From JALOTE01 sp031422195 (GTDB lineage: Bacteria; Pseudomonadota; Alphaproteobacteria; Rhizobiales; Rhizobiaceae): 64,000 nt of DNA. The notes under the pieces were generated by a model. That model had not been told where the DNA came from, ran no database searches, and was given only the letters and a program-made list of their open reading frames with translations. The stretch covers positions 24,356 to 88,355 of the forward strand of contig JANOPZ010000040.1 in assembly GCA_031422195.1 (NCBI GenBank). The letters are read 5' to 3'. Shown here in pieces: positions 44,418 to 53,100 of the stretch (positions are counted from its first letter, which is position 1; every line of letters starts with the position of its first letter). The position numbers and the translations under genes were made by a program.

Positions 44418-45286
44418 TGGCTGAGGTATCAGAAGACGGTTTGCCACCCCTGCGCGACGTGATTGAAAAATATAAAATTGCGCCCACAAAATCGCTTGGT
44501 CAAAATTTTTTGCTCGATCTCAATCTCACGCGCAAAGTGGCGCGCGGTGCAGGCAATTTGACGGGTGTAACAGTGATGGAGGTTGGGCCCGGCCCTGGCG
44601 GTTTGACACGGGCGCTGCTGATTGAAGGGGCCAATGTCATTGCTATTGAGCGTGATCAACGCTGTATTCCAGCATTAGAGGATATTGCCTCCCATTACCC
44701 GGGCCGTTTGCACATCCTGTCCGCTGATGCTTTGGCAATTAATCCAGCCGATATCTTACCAAAAGATGGCACGGGCAAAATCGTCTCAAACTTGCCCTAC
44801 AACATTGGCACTGAACTGCTCACGCGCTGGATCGCAATCGAACAATGGCCGCCATGCTATGCCTCTTTGACATTAATGTTTCAACGCGAAGTTGCTGAAC
44901 GTATCGCTGCAACACCGGATGATGACGCCTATGGACGTTTGGGTGTATTGTGCGGTTGGCGCACCGAAGCGCACATTTTGTTTGATATTCCGGCAAGAGC
45001 ATTTACCCCACCCCCTAAAGTCACGTCGTCAGTCGTTCATTTAATTCCGCGCAGCGCTCCTCTTGCTGCTGAACTGGCAGCCTTTGAAACAATCACGCGC
45101 AATGCTTTTGGTCAGCGCCGCAAAATGCTGCGGCAAAGCCTTAAACCTATCGGCGGCGAAGCCTTGCTTGTTGCTTCGGGCATTGAACCAACACGGCGCG
45201 CGGAAACACTGAGCGTCGAAGAGTTTGTGGCATTGGCCAATGCTTATTCTAAAGGCTCATTGAGCAAGCCTTCAACAAACTCATAA
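44417..45286 (+). CDS. rsmA: 16S rRNA (adenine(1518)-N6/adenine(1519)-N6)-dimethyltransferase
   Basis: RsmA/KsgA dimethylates two adenines in helix 45 of 16S rRNA during ribosome maturation. The 289-residue protein has SLGQNFLLD, the SAM site MEVGPGPGGLTRAL, IAIERDQRC and the catalytic NLPYNIGT. It is coupled to pdxA and its 3' end overlaps the convergent gmk by 43 bases. Confidence 0.96.
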   Translation: MAEVSEDGLPPLRDVIEKYKIAPTKSLGQNFLLDLNLTRKVARGAGNLTGVTVMEVGPGPGGLTRALLIEGANVIAIERDQRCIPALEDIASHYPGRLHILSADALAINPADILPKDGTGKIVSNLPYNIGTELLTRWIAIEQWPPCYASLTLMFQREVAERIAATPDDDAYGRLGVLCGWRTEAHILFDIPARAFTPPPKVTSSVVHLIPRSAPLAAELAAFETITRNAFGQRRKMLRQSLKPIGGEALLVASGIEPTRRAETLSVEEFVALANAYSKGSLSKPSTNS

Positions 45287-45897
45287 AGTGTCAAGTTTCT
45301 ATCGCGGCGCAAACGCTCAGCGGCAACAATGCTGCGTACCGCATTGTAAGACACATCCAAGTCGTCATTGATAATAACATAATCATAGTCGCGCCATTTA
45401 GAGATCTCTTCACTGGCATTTTTTAGACGCCGCGCGATAATCTCTGGGCTATCCTCAGCGCGCCGCTTAAGGCGCGAATGCAGCTCTTTCATGGATGGCG
45501 GCAGCACAAAAACCTCAACAAGGTCTCCGCGCATTTTTTCGCGAAGCTGCGCAGCACCCTGCCAATCAATATCGAAAAGCATATCCTGCCCTTCGTTCAA
45601 GGCTTTCTCGACGGCTTCACGTGGTGTTCCGTAATAGTTGCCGTGTACCTCTGCCCATTCGGCCAAAGCGTCGCTATCGCGCAAACGCATAAACTCTTTC
45701 ACGCTGATAAAATGGTAATGCACGCCATCAATTTCACTTGTGCGCCGTGCCCGCGTGGTCACACTAACGGAAAGCGAAAAAGTCTTGTCATTCTCCAAAA
45801 GATTACGCGCAATAGTCGACTTTCCAGCACCTGATGGTGATGATAACACCAGCATCAATCCGCGGCGCATTATAGCGCGATGGGGCGTTAATACCAA
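45244..45897 (-). CDS. gmk: Guanylate kinase
   Basis: Converts GMP to GDP with ATP. The 217-residue protein has the P-loop SSPSGAGKST, the GMP-binding VSVTTRARRTSEIDGVHYHF and DIDWQGA. The start is probably TTG at 45897, with GGAG nine bases before it; ATG at 45870 has no site and would cut the family N-terminal extension. In most rhizobia yicC and mltG lie upstream; here mltG is directly upstream and yicC is absent. Confidence 0.95.
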   Translation of the reverse strand: MVLTPHRAIMRRGLMLVLSSPSGAGKSTIARNLLENDKTFSLSVSVTTRARRTSEIDGVHYHFISVKEFMRLRDSDALAEWAEVHGNYYGTPREAVEKALNEGQDMLFDIDWQGAAQLREKMRGDLVEVFVLPPSMKELHSRLKRRAEDSPEIIARRLKNASEEISKWRDYDYVIINDDLDVSYNAVRSIVAAERLRRDRNLTLYEFVEGLLNEPLE

Positions 45898-46056
45898 AGT
45901 GCGTTACTCCAAACTCATATCATTTTTGGGAGCATGTTTGAGTTAAACCCTCAATCTAGCTACACGCACTAAATTGACCACCAATTTAGCGCCTAAATCT
46001 ATGGCCGATTCGGTGCCGTTGAGTCCCCGCTGTTTTTTGAGCGTCACAAAAACATA

Positions 46057-47253
46057 TCAAGGGTTGGCCTTTTTGGCAGCTTGTTCGCGCTCTTTTTCGA
46101 TACGACGCCATTTTGCGACATTGGCGTTGTGCTCATCTAGCGTTTCAGCAAACACATGGCCGCCAGTGCCATCGGCAACAAAAAACAGATCTTTAGTGGC
46201 AAGCGGGTTTGCGACAGCCTCCAGCGCTGCACGTCCTGGAATCGCAATCGGTCCAATCGGCAGGCCATCAATTGTGTAGGTGTTATAGGGCGTTGGGTTT
46301 TCGATGTCAGACTTAAAAATAGGGCGACCGGTGGGCTTTCCAGCCCCGCCAAACATGCCGTAAATGATGGTTGGGTCTGATTGCAAACGCATGCCGGTAT
46401 TCAACCGGTTGACAAACACCGACGCAACGTGGGGGCGTTCGGCTGCAACACCAGTTTCGCGCTCCACGATGGAGGCCAATGTTACAAACTCATTGATATT
46501 CTTTACAGGCAAGTTTGGCGCACGTTTAGCCCACGTTTCGTTAATCAAGGCAGTTTGCAAATCAATCAGTTTATTGACGACTTCTGTGCGGTCAGTGCCG
46601 CGCGGAAAGCTATGCGTATCGGCCACCAGCATGCCTTCGGAGGGCATTTGAGCTGGCATAGGTCCCGTAAATGACGGATTGGCAGTAATTCGGTCCCAAG
46701 CCTGTTGAACAGTGAGGCCCTCTGGAATTGTTACGCTATATTCAATTGAGCGGCCAGAAGTGATGATGTTCATCACATCGCGCATTGATGCGCTTACCGC
46801 AATTTCATATTCACCGGCTTTGAGTTTAGCTCCATTCCCGGTTGCACGTACAGCCATTTGAAAAATACGTTCGTCTGATATGAATCCTTCTGTAAACAGC
46901 CGAATTGAAATGTCGCGAAGGTTTGAGTTTCGCTCAACAACAAACACCTTGGCCACTTTGTTTGGCCCGGTATCCTCAAATTGAGTTTTTCCATAATAGG
47001 CAAAAATACCGGCAACAACGGCACCGATCATTGCCAAACTCAACACGAAATGGCTGAATATCACCAGACGGTTCCGCGCGAAGCGTGAGCGTTTGCCGTC
47101 TACTGCGGTATTTTCAACCAACGGTGGTGAAGTTTGAAATACGCTTTGACCGGCGTGTGGCAAACCATTCTGCACCTGTCGCGCAGGGTCATTGGGATTA
47201 GCACGGCCAAAGCGATTTAGGGGTTGATCAGTCAAAGTTTTTACTTTCGTCAA
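46057..47253 (-). CDS. mltG: Endolytic murein transglycosylase MltG
   Basis: A 398-residue inner-membrane lytic transglycosylase that cuts nascent peptidoglycan glycan strands. A cytoplasmic N-terminal tail of about 65 residues precedes one membrane helix (VIFSHFVLSLAMIGAVVAG), then the YceG/LysM-like and catalytic domains. The catalytic glutamate is in LASIVERETG; VFVNRLNTGMRLQSDPT and NTYTIDGLPIGPI are family signatures. It lies between surA and gmk on the same strand. Confidence 0.94.
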   Translation of the reverse strand: MTKVKTLTDQPLNRFGRANPNDPARQVQNGLPHAGQSVFQTSPPLVENTAVDGKRSRFARNRLVIFSHFVLSLAMIGAVVAGIFAYYGKTQFEDTGPNKVAKVFVVERNSNLRDISIRLFTEGFISDERIFQMAVRATGNGAKLKAGEYEIAVSASMRDVMNIITSGRSIEYSVTIPEGLTVQQAWDRITANPSFTGPMPAQMPSEGMLVADTHSFPRGTDRTEVVNKLIDLQTALINETWAKRAPNLPVKNINEFVTLASIVERETGVAAERPHVASVFVNRLNTGMRLQSDPTIIYGMFGGAGKPTGRPIFKSDIENPTPYNTYTIDGLPIGPIAIPGRAALEAVANPLATKDLFFVADGTGGHVFAETLDEHNANVAKWRRIEKEREQAAKKANP

Positions 47254-47281
47254 TTGTTTGATGCGGCTTCAATTGCGTTGG

Positions 47282-48223
47282 TTAGCGTTTTACAATTTGA
47301 GCTTTTTTGCGCAATTCAGCTAAGGCGGCGTCTTCTTCATTGCTATTTGACTTTACGGAATCAAGCCTGAATTGTAGCTCGGCAACTCTATCATCCGATA
47401 CCGCGCGGGAACGGCAAACTGCAATAAATTCGGCGCCCCGATCTGTTGCGCGTACCGCCGTTGCCCCGCCTGCTTTTGTGGCAATGATTTGATCTTTCCA
47501 ATCACCGGGCAATTCGGCCTCAAGGATACGGCCGAGATCACGCACAGTCACGTCAATCAAGCCCTTTGCAAAATCGTAGGTTGTATCGCAGCTTTGAAAG
47601 CGGGCCCGTAAAGCTTCAGCTTCTTTTTTTCGCTGCCCCAACTTTTTGCCGCGGTCGGCAGCCGGAACAACAAAAATCACCTGTTGCAAAATATACTCTG
47701 TTGAAGTCGGTTTACTGCCGCCGCTTTGCAGCATTTTTGCCACAACATCTTGCATCGATATTGCGCCGCCACTTCCACCGCGTTGTTGCAGTTGCTGAAC
47801 TTGGCCCCAGGCCATTTGCGATCGAATGTATTCCTTAAAGTGTTTAGAAGTGACGCCAACTTGGTTTAGCACGTCGCCCATTTGCTTTGGATTCATTTTG
47901 TTAGATGAAGCAAATCGAGCAAAAGCAGCATCCACTTCGGCCTGCCCAACACGAATGCCCGATTGCGAGGCCGCTTGCATCTTTAGGGTTTGGTCAATCA
48001 TTTCATCAGTGGCAGCTTTTTCTCCACCCTTGCCGCCTTGAATCTTCAAAAAAGCAGCGCGTCGTTGAATATCAACACTTGTTATCGCCTGCCCATTAAC
48101 CGTGTAGCGAATGTCAGAAGCCGCTCCGGCAGTCACCATTCCAGGTATTGACGTCAGAAAACCTATGCTCGAAACGGTCATTACCAGCATAAAAAGGGCA
48201 AAGCGCAGCATGGTATTCCTCAT
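47282..48223 (-). CDS. SurA N-terminal domain periplasmic chaperone
   Basis: A 313-residue exported protein with a hydrophobic N-terminal segment (about residues 5-33) and a SurA_N helical domain (IRYTVNGQAITSVDIQRRA, then MIDQTLKMQAA). The C-terminal half has weak similarity to PPIase regions but no clear parvulin domain; two cysteines are near 215 and 275. It stands directly after lptD, the usual place of surA in alphaproteobacteria, and likely escorts outer-membrane proteins such as LptD across the periplasm. Confidence 0.85.
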   Translation of the reverse strand: MRNTMLRFALFMLVMTVSSIGFLTSIPGMVTAGAASDIRYTVNGQAITSVDIQRRAAFLKIQGGKGGEKAATDEMIDQTLKMQAASQSGIRVGQAEVDAAFARFASSNKMNPKQMGDVLNQVGVTSKHFKEYIRSQMAWGQVQQLQQRGGSGGAISMQDVVAKMLQSGGSKPTSTEYILQQVIFVVPAADRGKKLGQRKKEAEALRARFQSCDTTYDFAKGLIDVTVRDLGRILEAELPGDWKDQIIATKAGGATAVRATDRGAEFIAVCRSRAVSDDRVAELQFRLDSVKSNSNEEDAALAELRKKAQIVKR

Positions 48224-48320
48224 GATTAGGGCAGCATATCAAGGCCGTTGGTATGGCCCGCCTTTACCGTTTAGGCAAGCAAACAGGCAAAACCACGGCA
48301 GAAAGACATTTTAGTTGTGA

Positions 48321-50645
48321 CTAGTTGCGGGTTACATCATAAGCAAAATCACCAATGGTACGAAGGCTCACATTAAAGCCAATTGTGCGTGTCCGCTTAT
48401 TGGTGAAAATATCGCGGGATTCCGTGTAGGATGCACCATAGGTGAAACACTCATCATCATAGCGTAGGCCAATTCCGAAAGATGATAATTTTGAAGCCTC
48501 AATATTGAAAACAGCATTTGTCGAGGCGCTCCAGTGATCTGCGAACCTCAAAGTTGCTGAGCCTTTGATTTCTTGCCGATCGTTGGCAAAACCATAATCG
48601 GGTTGAGCTTGAATAAAGCTATAGCGGGCCGAAATGGACAGCGTGTCGATTACGCTGGCCACTTGAACATCGGCGCGGCGAACCTCAAAGGTCTTTTCGT
48701 CAAACCGCGCGCCGGCACCCAGTAAATATCCTTGATAACCCAGTGAAGCCGAAGCCACGTAGTCAGATATTTTCGATTCTAAACCGGAATAGGCGCCGGC
48801 AAACACCAAATCCGGCGATGCAAAGGGATTATCACCGGCTATATTGAAAGACTGTCCAAACAATGCGTCTGCCCGCAAACCATTGTCGAACGTTCCTGAA
48901 TACCGAAGGCCCAGATTTGCACGAACACCACCCTCAACGCGGTCAAGACCCGAAAATTTATCGTGATCAAACAAAGTTGAGGCATCAAAAACAAGGCTCT
49001 GCGCATCCTCATTTGCAAGCCCCAATTTTTCCTGCCCATCCACATCATTGCGGGCGAGCAACTGCAACCGAGGCTCAAGAACGTGAGTGGAGCTGGGCGT
49101 TGTAAACAGCACAGGATAGCGAATATCAACACCAGCCGTTACGAGGCCGCGGAACAGTGTGTCGCGGGTTTCAGCTGCCAGCCCGCGCGCGCGCGCTTCA
49201 TCACCTAACATTTGATCGTCAAAATTAGAATAAAGCCCGTCTGCGCGTAGCGCTGCAAACGGCGTAATCGAAAGACCACCCGGCGCAATAAACGTGCTTT
49301 GCCAATCTAATGAAGCGGTGACGCGGCCATTTTGACCAGCAATTCCGCGCAGCGAGTCTACGTTGCTGCCGATACCAGCTTTTAGAAACAGTGCATCGTT
49401 ATTTTGGCGTTGAATATTGCGTCCGTTGAGCCTTGCAGTAAGCTCACCGCCTAACACCGCCTCATCAAATGTTTTACGATAGTCAAAGCTCGGTAAAGCT
49501 GTCGCTTGTTGCTCATTGGCACCCGCAACCGCATCATCTTGAATTTCAAAACGCGAAGCTCGAATGTCAAAATAATTGCGTTCGCTAAGGCCTGTCAGGT
49601 AAACTTCTGAGGTGCGGCTGTAATCACTAAATCCTTTGACATTATAAGTGCGTGCAAAGTTCTTATCGGTTTGTGCCAGAATATCCCACCCGAATGACCA
49701 GCGTGGATTAATGTTAAACGCACCTTTTGTCCCAATCATCGCGCGACCGGCGTTCAATGAATTAACGGTGCCCGCGTTAAACGCCGAAGGGTTTTGCTGT
49801 TGTATGCCGGCAATGGTGACTGAATAGCGGCCTGAGTTCAGCTGATGTTCAAAATGAGCCGAGCCAAAAACACCTTGCTTGGTAAGCCCGCGACCAATGA
49901 CTGTTAGATTGATGTTCGGCGCCAATGCCCAAAAATAAGGGACAGCCAATGAATAGCCAAGGCTGTCGCTATACCCAATCGACGGCGTTAAAAATCCAGA
50001 TTTGCGCTTCACCGTGTGATCTGCGATTTCAAATGAAGGCAAAACAGCCAACGGAAAGCCAAAAAGCTCAAAACGTGCGCCTTGGAAGCGATACGTTTTA
50101 CGCTGCTTGTTCCAAATAATAGTTTCAGCTTTAACCTGCCAGGTTAGCGGCTTGTTTGGTTTATCGCGGCAAGGCTCACATGCGGTGTAAACACCGCGCT
50201 CGAATGTTGAAATATTACCATCTTGCCTCGTTGCGCGTGCCGCGGCAAACCTTGTGTTATCTGTGGTTTCAAGCCGTAAGGCATTAACAAACCCATCAGA
50301 CAAATCATCTGTAACATCAATCTCATCGGCAAAAATCTGAGTTCCATCCGGCTGCGAAAGCTCGACATTACCTGTCGCCTGCAACCGCTTCGTTTTTTGA
50401 TTAAAAACCACCTTGCGAGCAACCAGACTATAGCCGTTATACTTGATCTGAACGCCCCCAATCGCAGTGACAGTTTCGCCGTCAAAATCATAGATCAAGC
50501 TGTCAGATGCCAGCAGCATTTGCCCGGTACCGGTCGATTGAAGATCAAGTTCCGATTGCCCATAGGCTGTCGTTCCCAGCAAAATGCTGAGGCCAAGCGC
50601 CGTTCCTGCGCACCAGATACGTGAACTGCGTATCTTGCTTCGCAC
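48321..50645 (-). CDS. lptD: LPS-assembly protein LptD
   Basis: The outer-membrane barrel that inserts LPS into the outer leaflet, 774 residues. A signal peptide (about residues 1-29, ending AYG) is followed by an OstA/LptA-like jelly-roll (LLASDSLIYDFDGETVTAIGG) and a large beta-barrel domain (from about 230) ending in a tyrosine- and aromatic-rich strand. Two cysteines in YTACEPCRDK mark the N-domain. The start codon is GTG, overlapping the lptG stop in TAGTG, so both are coupled. Confidence 0.95.
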   Translation of the reverse strand: MRSKIRSSRIWCAGTALGLSILLGTTAYGQSELDLQSTGTGQMLLASDSLIYDFDGETVTAIGGVQIKYNGYSLVARKVVFNQKTKRLQATGNVELSQPDGTQIFADEIDVTDDLSDGFVNALRLETTDNTRFAAARATRQDGNISTFERGVYTACEPCRDKPNKPLTWQVKAETIIWNKQRKTYRFQGARFELFGFPLAVLPSFEIADHTVKRKSGFLTPSIGYSDSLGYSLAVPYFWALAPNINLTVIGRGLTKQGVFGSAHFEHQLNSGRYSVTIAGIQQQNPSAFNAGTVNSLNAGRAMIGTKGAFNINPRWSFGWDILAQTDKNFARTYNVKGFSDYSRTSEVYLTGLSERNYFDIRASRFEIQDDAVAGANEQQATALPSFDYRKTFDEAVLGGELTARLNGRNIQRQNNDALFLKAGIGSNVDSLRGIAGQNGRVTASLDWQSTFIAPGGLSITPFAALRADGLYSNFDDQMLGDEARARGLAAETRDTLFRGLVTAGVDIRYPVLFTTPSSTHVLEPRLQLLARNDVDGQEKLGLANEDAQSLVFDASTLFDHDKFSGLDRVEGGVRANLGLRYSGTFDNGLRADALFGQSFNIAGDNPFASPDLVFAGAYSGLESKISDYVASASLGYQGYLLGAGARFDEKTFEVRRADVQVASVIDTLSISARYSFIQAQPDYGFANDRQEIKGSATLRFADHWSASTNAVFNIEASKLSSFGIGLRYDDECFTYGASYTESRDIFTNKRTRTIGFNVSLRTIGDFAYDVTRN

Positions 50646-51721
50646 TAGCCGTCTTCCCTATGCAACAGAAACGTTACTCCAAAAAAACTCGCTGCAATTA
50701 CCGGCAACCAAGCTGCTAAAACGGGCGCTATAACTCCGGCACCACCCAGTGCCTCGGCGATTGCCGTCATAACATAAAGCAGAAACCCCGCAAGAACGCC
50801 ACCCAAAATGGCAGCGGAACTTTGCCCAAAGCGCGCAAATCTAAGTGAAACTGTTGCCGCAATCAAAGTCATCGATACAAGAAGAGCGGGCAGGGCCACC
50901 AAACTGTGCCATTGCATGGCATAGGGCGACTCTGGTGAACCCAAAGCTTGTGCGGATTTCATGCTATTCGAAAGATTATAAAACGAAACCGTTTCGGGCC
51001 GCGTTAGCGATTGTCCCAACATTTCAACGCTAATCATTGATGGTGTAGAAAACGTTTCAAGACTTTCAACTTGATTACCATTGTTAAAAATCCTGGCAGA
51101 TTTAAGCACCCAATTGGCGTCCACCAGCTCTGCAGATACGGCATCAACTCGTTTAATGGGGTTACTGTTTGTATCAAAGAAAAAGAAACTGGGCTGGCTC
51201 AAACGCGTTCCGCCCGAAGCTGCTTGTTGAGCGCCAACAATCAAATAGCCATTGTCAGTCTTTTGGCGAAACCAAGGTAAAACACTGTTGCCAGGTGCCG
51301 CAGCAAGTCCAAGATCAACCTGCACATTTTCAGATATCGCCAAGCCTGCTGCCGCAATCGGGTTGAACAAACCGACAGTCACCAAACCTATCATCAAGCT
51401 ACCAACACAGAGCGGACTGATAAATTGCCATGCAGACATGCCGCTGGCACGCGTGATGACCAGCTCCTGGCGTTTATTGAGGTTTAACAGCGTGATCATG
51501 GCAGCAAAAAGCACCACAAAGGGAATTATGTTTTGTAAAAATGATGGCGCACGAAGTGCTGCCAGCCCAGCCATATCAATAAAAGTAACGTCGATAAGCG
51601 ATATCGTTCGCCGTGCCAGCTCAACCATATCAATAAGAATTGTCACCACAGAGAGGCCGATGACGACCTTTAGAAAGTTACTGAGATAAACCCTTAAAAA
51701 ATACCGGAAAAGTGTGCTCAT
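50645..51721 (-). CDS. lptG: LPS export ABC transporter permease LptG
   Basis: A 358-residue inner-membrane permease of the LptB2FG complex, with six helices and a large periplasmic jelly-roll between helices 3 and 4. Landmarks: LFRYFLRVYLSNFLKV, PFVVLFAAMITLLNLNKRQEL with the coupling helix, and ITRASGMSAW. ATG at 51721 overlaps the lptF stop (ATGA); the frame is open to 51766. The lptF–lptG–lptD–surA order is the normal alphaproteobacterial operon. Confidence 0.95.
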   Translation of the reverse strand: MSTLFRYFLRVYLSNFLKVVIGLSVVTILIDMVELARRTISLIDVTFIDMAGLAALRAPSFLQNIIPFVVLFAAMITLLNLNKRQELVITRASGMSAWQFISPLCVGSLMIGLVTVGLFNPIAAAGLAISENVQVDLGLAAAPGNSVLPWFRQKTDNGYLIVGAQQAASGGTRLSQPSFFFFDTNSNPIKRVDAVSAELVDANWVLKSARIFNNGNQVESLETFSTPSMISVEMLGQSLTRPETVSFYNLSNSMKSAQALGSPESPYAMQWHSLVALPALLVSMTLIAATVSLRFARFGQSSAAILGGVLAGFLLYVMTAIAEALGGAGVIAPVLAAWLPVIAASFFGVTFLLHREDG

Positions 51722-52887
51722 GACGCCCGCCTGTAGCGACCGATACTGAGCAAAGCTTGCTGGCAATATTCCATCGTTTTAAGAGCAGCATTGTCCAAAA
51801 ACTGCAGCCTTCGCCCTGTCAGCAACAGCCAACCAAACACACCAATCACAGTCAGGGGAAATGCGTAAACAATCGCAATACTGGTAAAACTCAGGCCTGT
51901 ATTGCCAGCCAATACGAAACCTATCGTTCTGATTGAAAACCCTAGAACCGCAGCCGAAGTCAGCGCGGCAGCTGCGCCTTGGCGGTGACTGCGTGCGCTA
52001 ACCGTTGTGTAAACCGCTAAAAGCGCCAGAACAAAAGAATAAAGAGGGTCCGAAAACCTGCGATGCAATTCTCGGGTAATGCGCTCAGGATACTGCTGAA
52101 ATTCAGAATCATTGACATCGGGTTTCAACAAGTAAGCGGTTGGCCTGTCTCTGGCCCACAGAAAAAAAGAATTGGGGCTTGAAAATGTTCCGGCATCCAA
52201 GCTGTAAGTTGAAAATTTTATAAATGCCACGGTGCCACGGGCGACATCTTTCCGTTGGATTTGTCCATCATTAATTACCAAAAGGTTGCGCCCGTTTTCA
52301 ACGACGATTGATCCGGTTTTAGCGATATATGTAAATTGATTGCCCGGCTCTCGGCTGTCACTTACGAAAATGCCGCCAAATCCACCGTTGGGATATTTTT
52401 CTGCAATTTGAATAAAAAGGCCTTGATCAACTTGCTTAAACGTACCCGACTGAACCGCCGTCGATAGTAAATCACTTGACGCTTTGGCCAAGAGTTCACG
52501 TATTTTTACCGCAGCTAAGGGCTCCATCCAAACCGATATGGTGAGGCAAATGAGTGTTCCCAACGTGCCAATGATCAGCGCTGGGCGCGCCCTTTGTATG
52601 ATCGATGTGCCAGAAGCCTCTAGAACGACCAATTCGGAATCTTGGTTCATTGTGCGCATGGTTTGCAAGACGCCAATCAACACAGCAAACGGCAGAGCAA
52701 CCGAAATCATGCCGGGCATTAGAAACAACGTCAAACGGCCAATTGTGCCTAAAGACTGGCCGGTAGAAGCCAGCAAATCAACCCGAAGCAGTATTTGTGT
52801 TGTAAGCGCAATGCCGGTGGTCACCGCCAATGCGCTAATCGCAACAACTGCAATCCGGCGAAATATATAGCGTTCAATTGTCGACAT
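51718..52887 (-). CDS. lptF: LPS export ABC transporter permease LptF
   Basis: A 389-residue partner of LptG. It starts MSTIERYIFRRIAVV and has the coupling region MRTMNQDSELVVLEASG, three helices on each side and a periplasmic domain between. ATG at 52887 matches the family start, although the frame reaches 52953. It is divergent from pepA and heads the LPS-assembly operon. Confidence 0.95.
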   Translation of the reverse strand: MSTIERYIFRRIAVVAISALAVTTGIALTTQILLRVDLLASTGQSLGTIGRLTLFLMPGMISVALPFAVLIGVLQTMRTMNQDSELVVLEASGTSIIQRARPALIIGTLGTLICLTISVWMEPLAAVKIRELLAKASSDLLSTAVQSGTFKQVDQGLFIQIAEKYPNGGFGGIFVSDSREPGNQFTYIAKTGSIVVENGRNLLVINDGQIQRKDVARGTVAFIKFSTYSLDAGTFSSPNSFFLWARDRPTAYLLKPDVNDSEFQQYPERITRELHRRFSDPLYSFVLALLAVYTTVSARSHRQGAAAALTSAAVLGFSIRTIGFVLAGNTGLSFTSIAIVYAFPLTVIGVFGWLLLTGRRLQFLDNAALKTMEYCQQALLSIGRYRRAS

Positions 52888-53100
52888 TGCAGTTTTGCCG
52901 CATCCTTCGGTTTGCGTAAACCGGTCACCAAACCCGCTTAACCGCTGCCTCATAATAAAGACATATGGGTAACAGGGCCTTAGCGAGCATGGTTAACCAA
53001 TGACTTAGTTAAAAAATGCAACTAAAATACGACTAGGCGTGCTCGACATGTCGTTGATTTTTGTCCTAACCATGGCGATGGATCAAAAAGGGTGTGCAGC
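52888..53100. promoter_or_regulatory. Divergent promoter region lptF / pepA
   Basis: This 213-base region separates the divergent LPS-assembly operon and pepA. It contains AT-rich segments and two TTAA elements (in GGTTAACC and AGTTAA) twelve bases apart, which does not match the N7 spacing of a full CtrA site. No further element could be assigned. Confidence 0.4.

Noticed and set aside
52950..53020. Possible CtrA site in the lptF/pepA region (TTAACC and GTTAA)
   Set aside because: The two TTAA elements are twelve bases apart, not seven as the full site requires.
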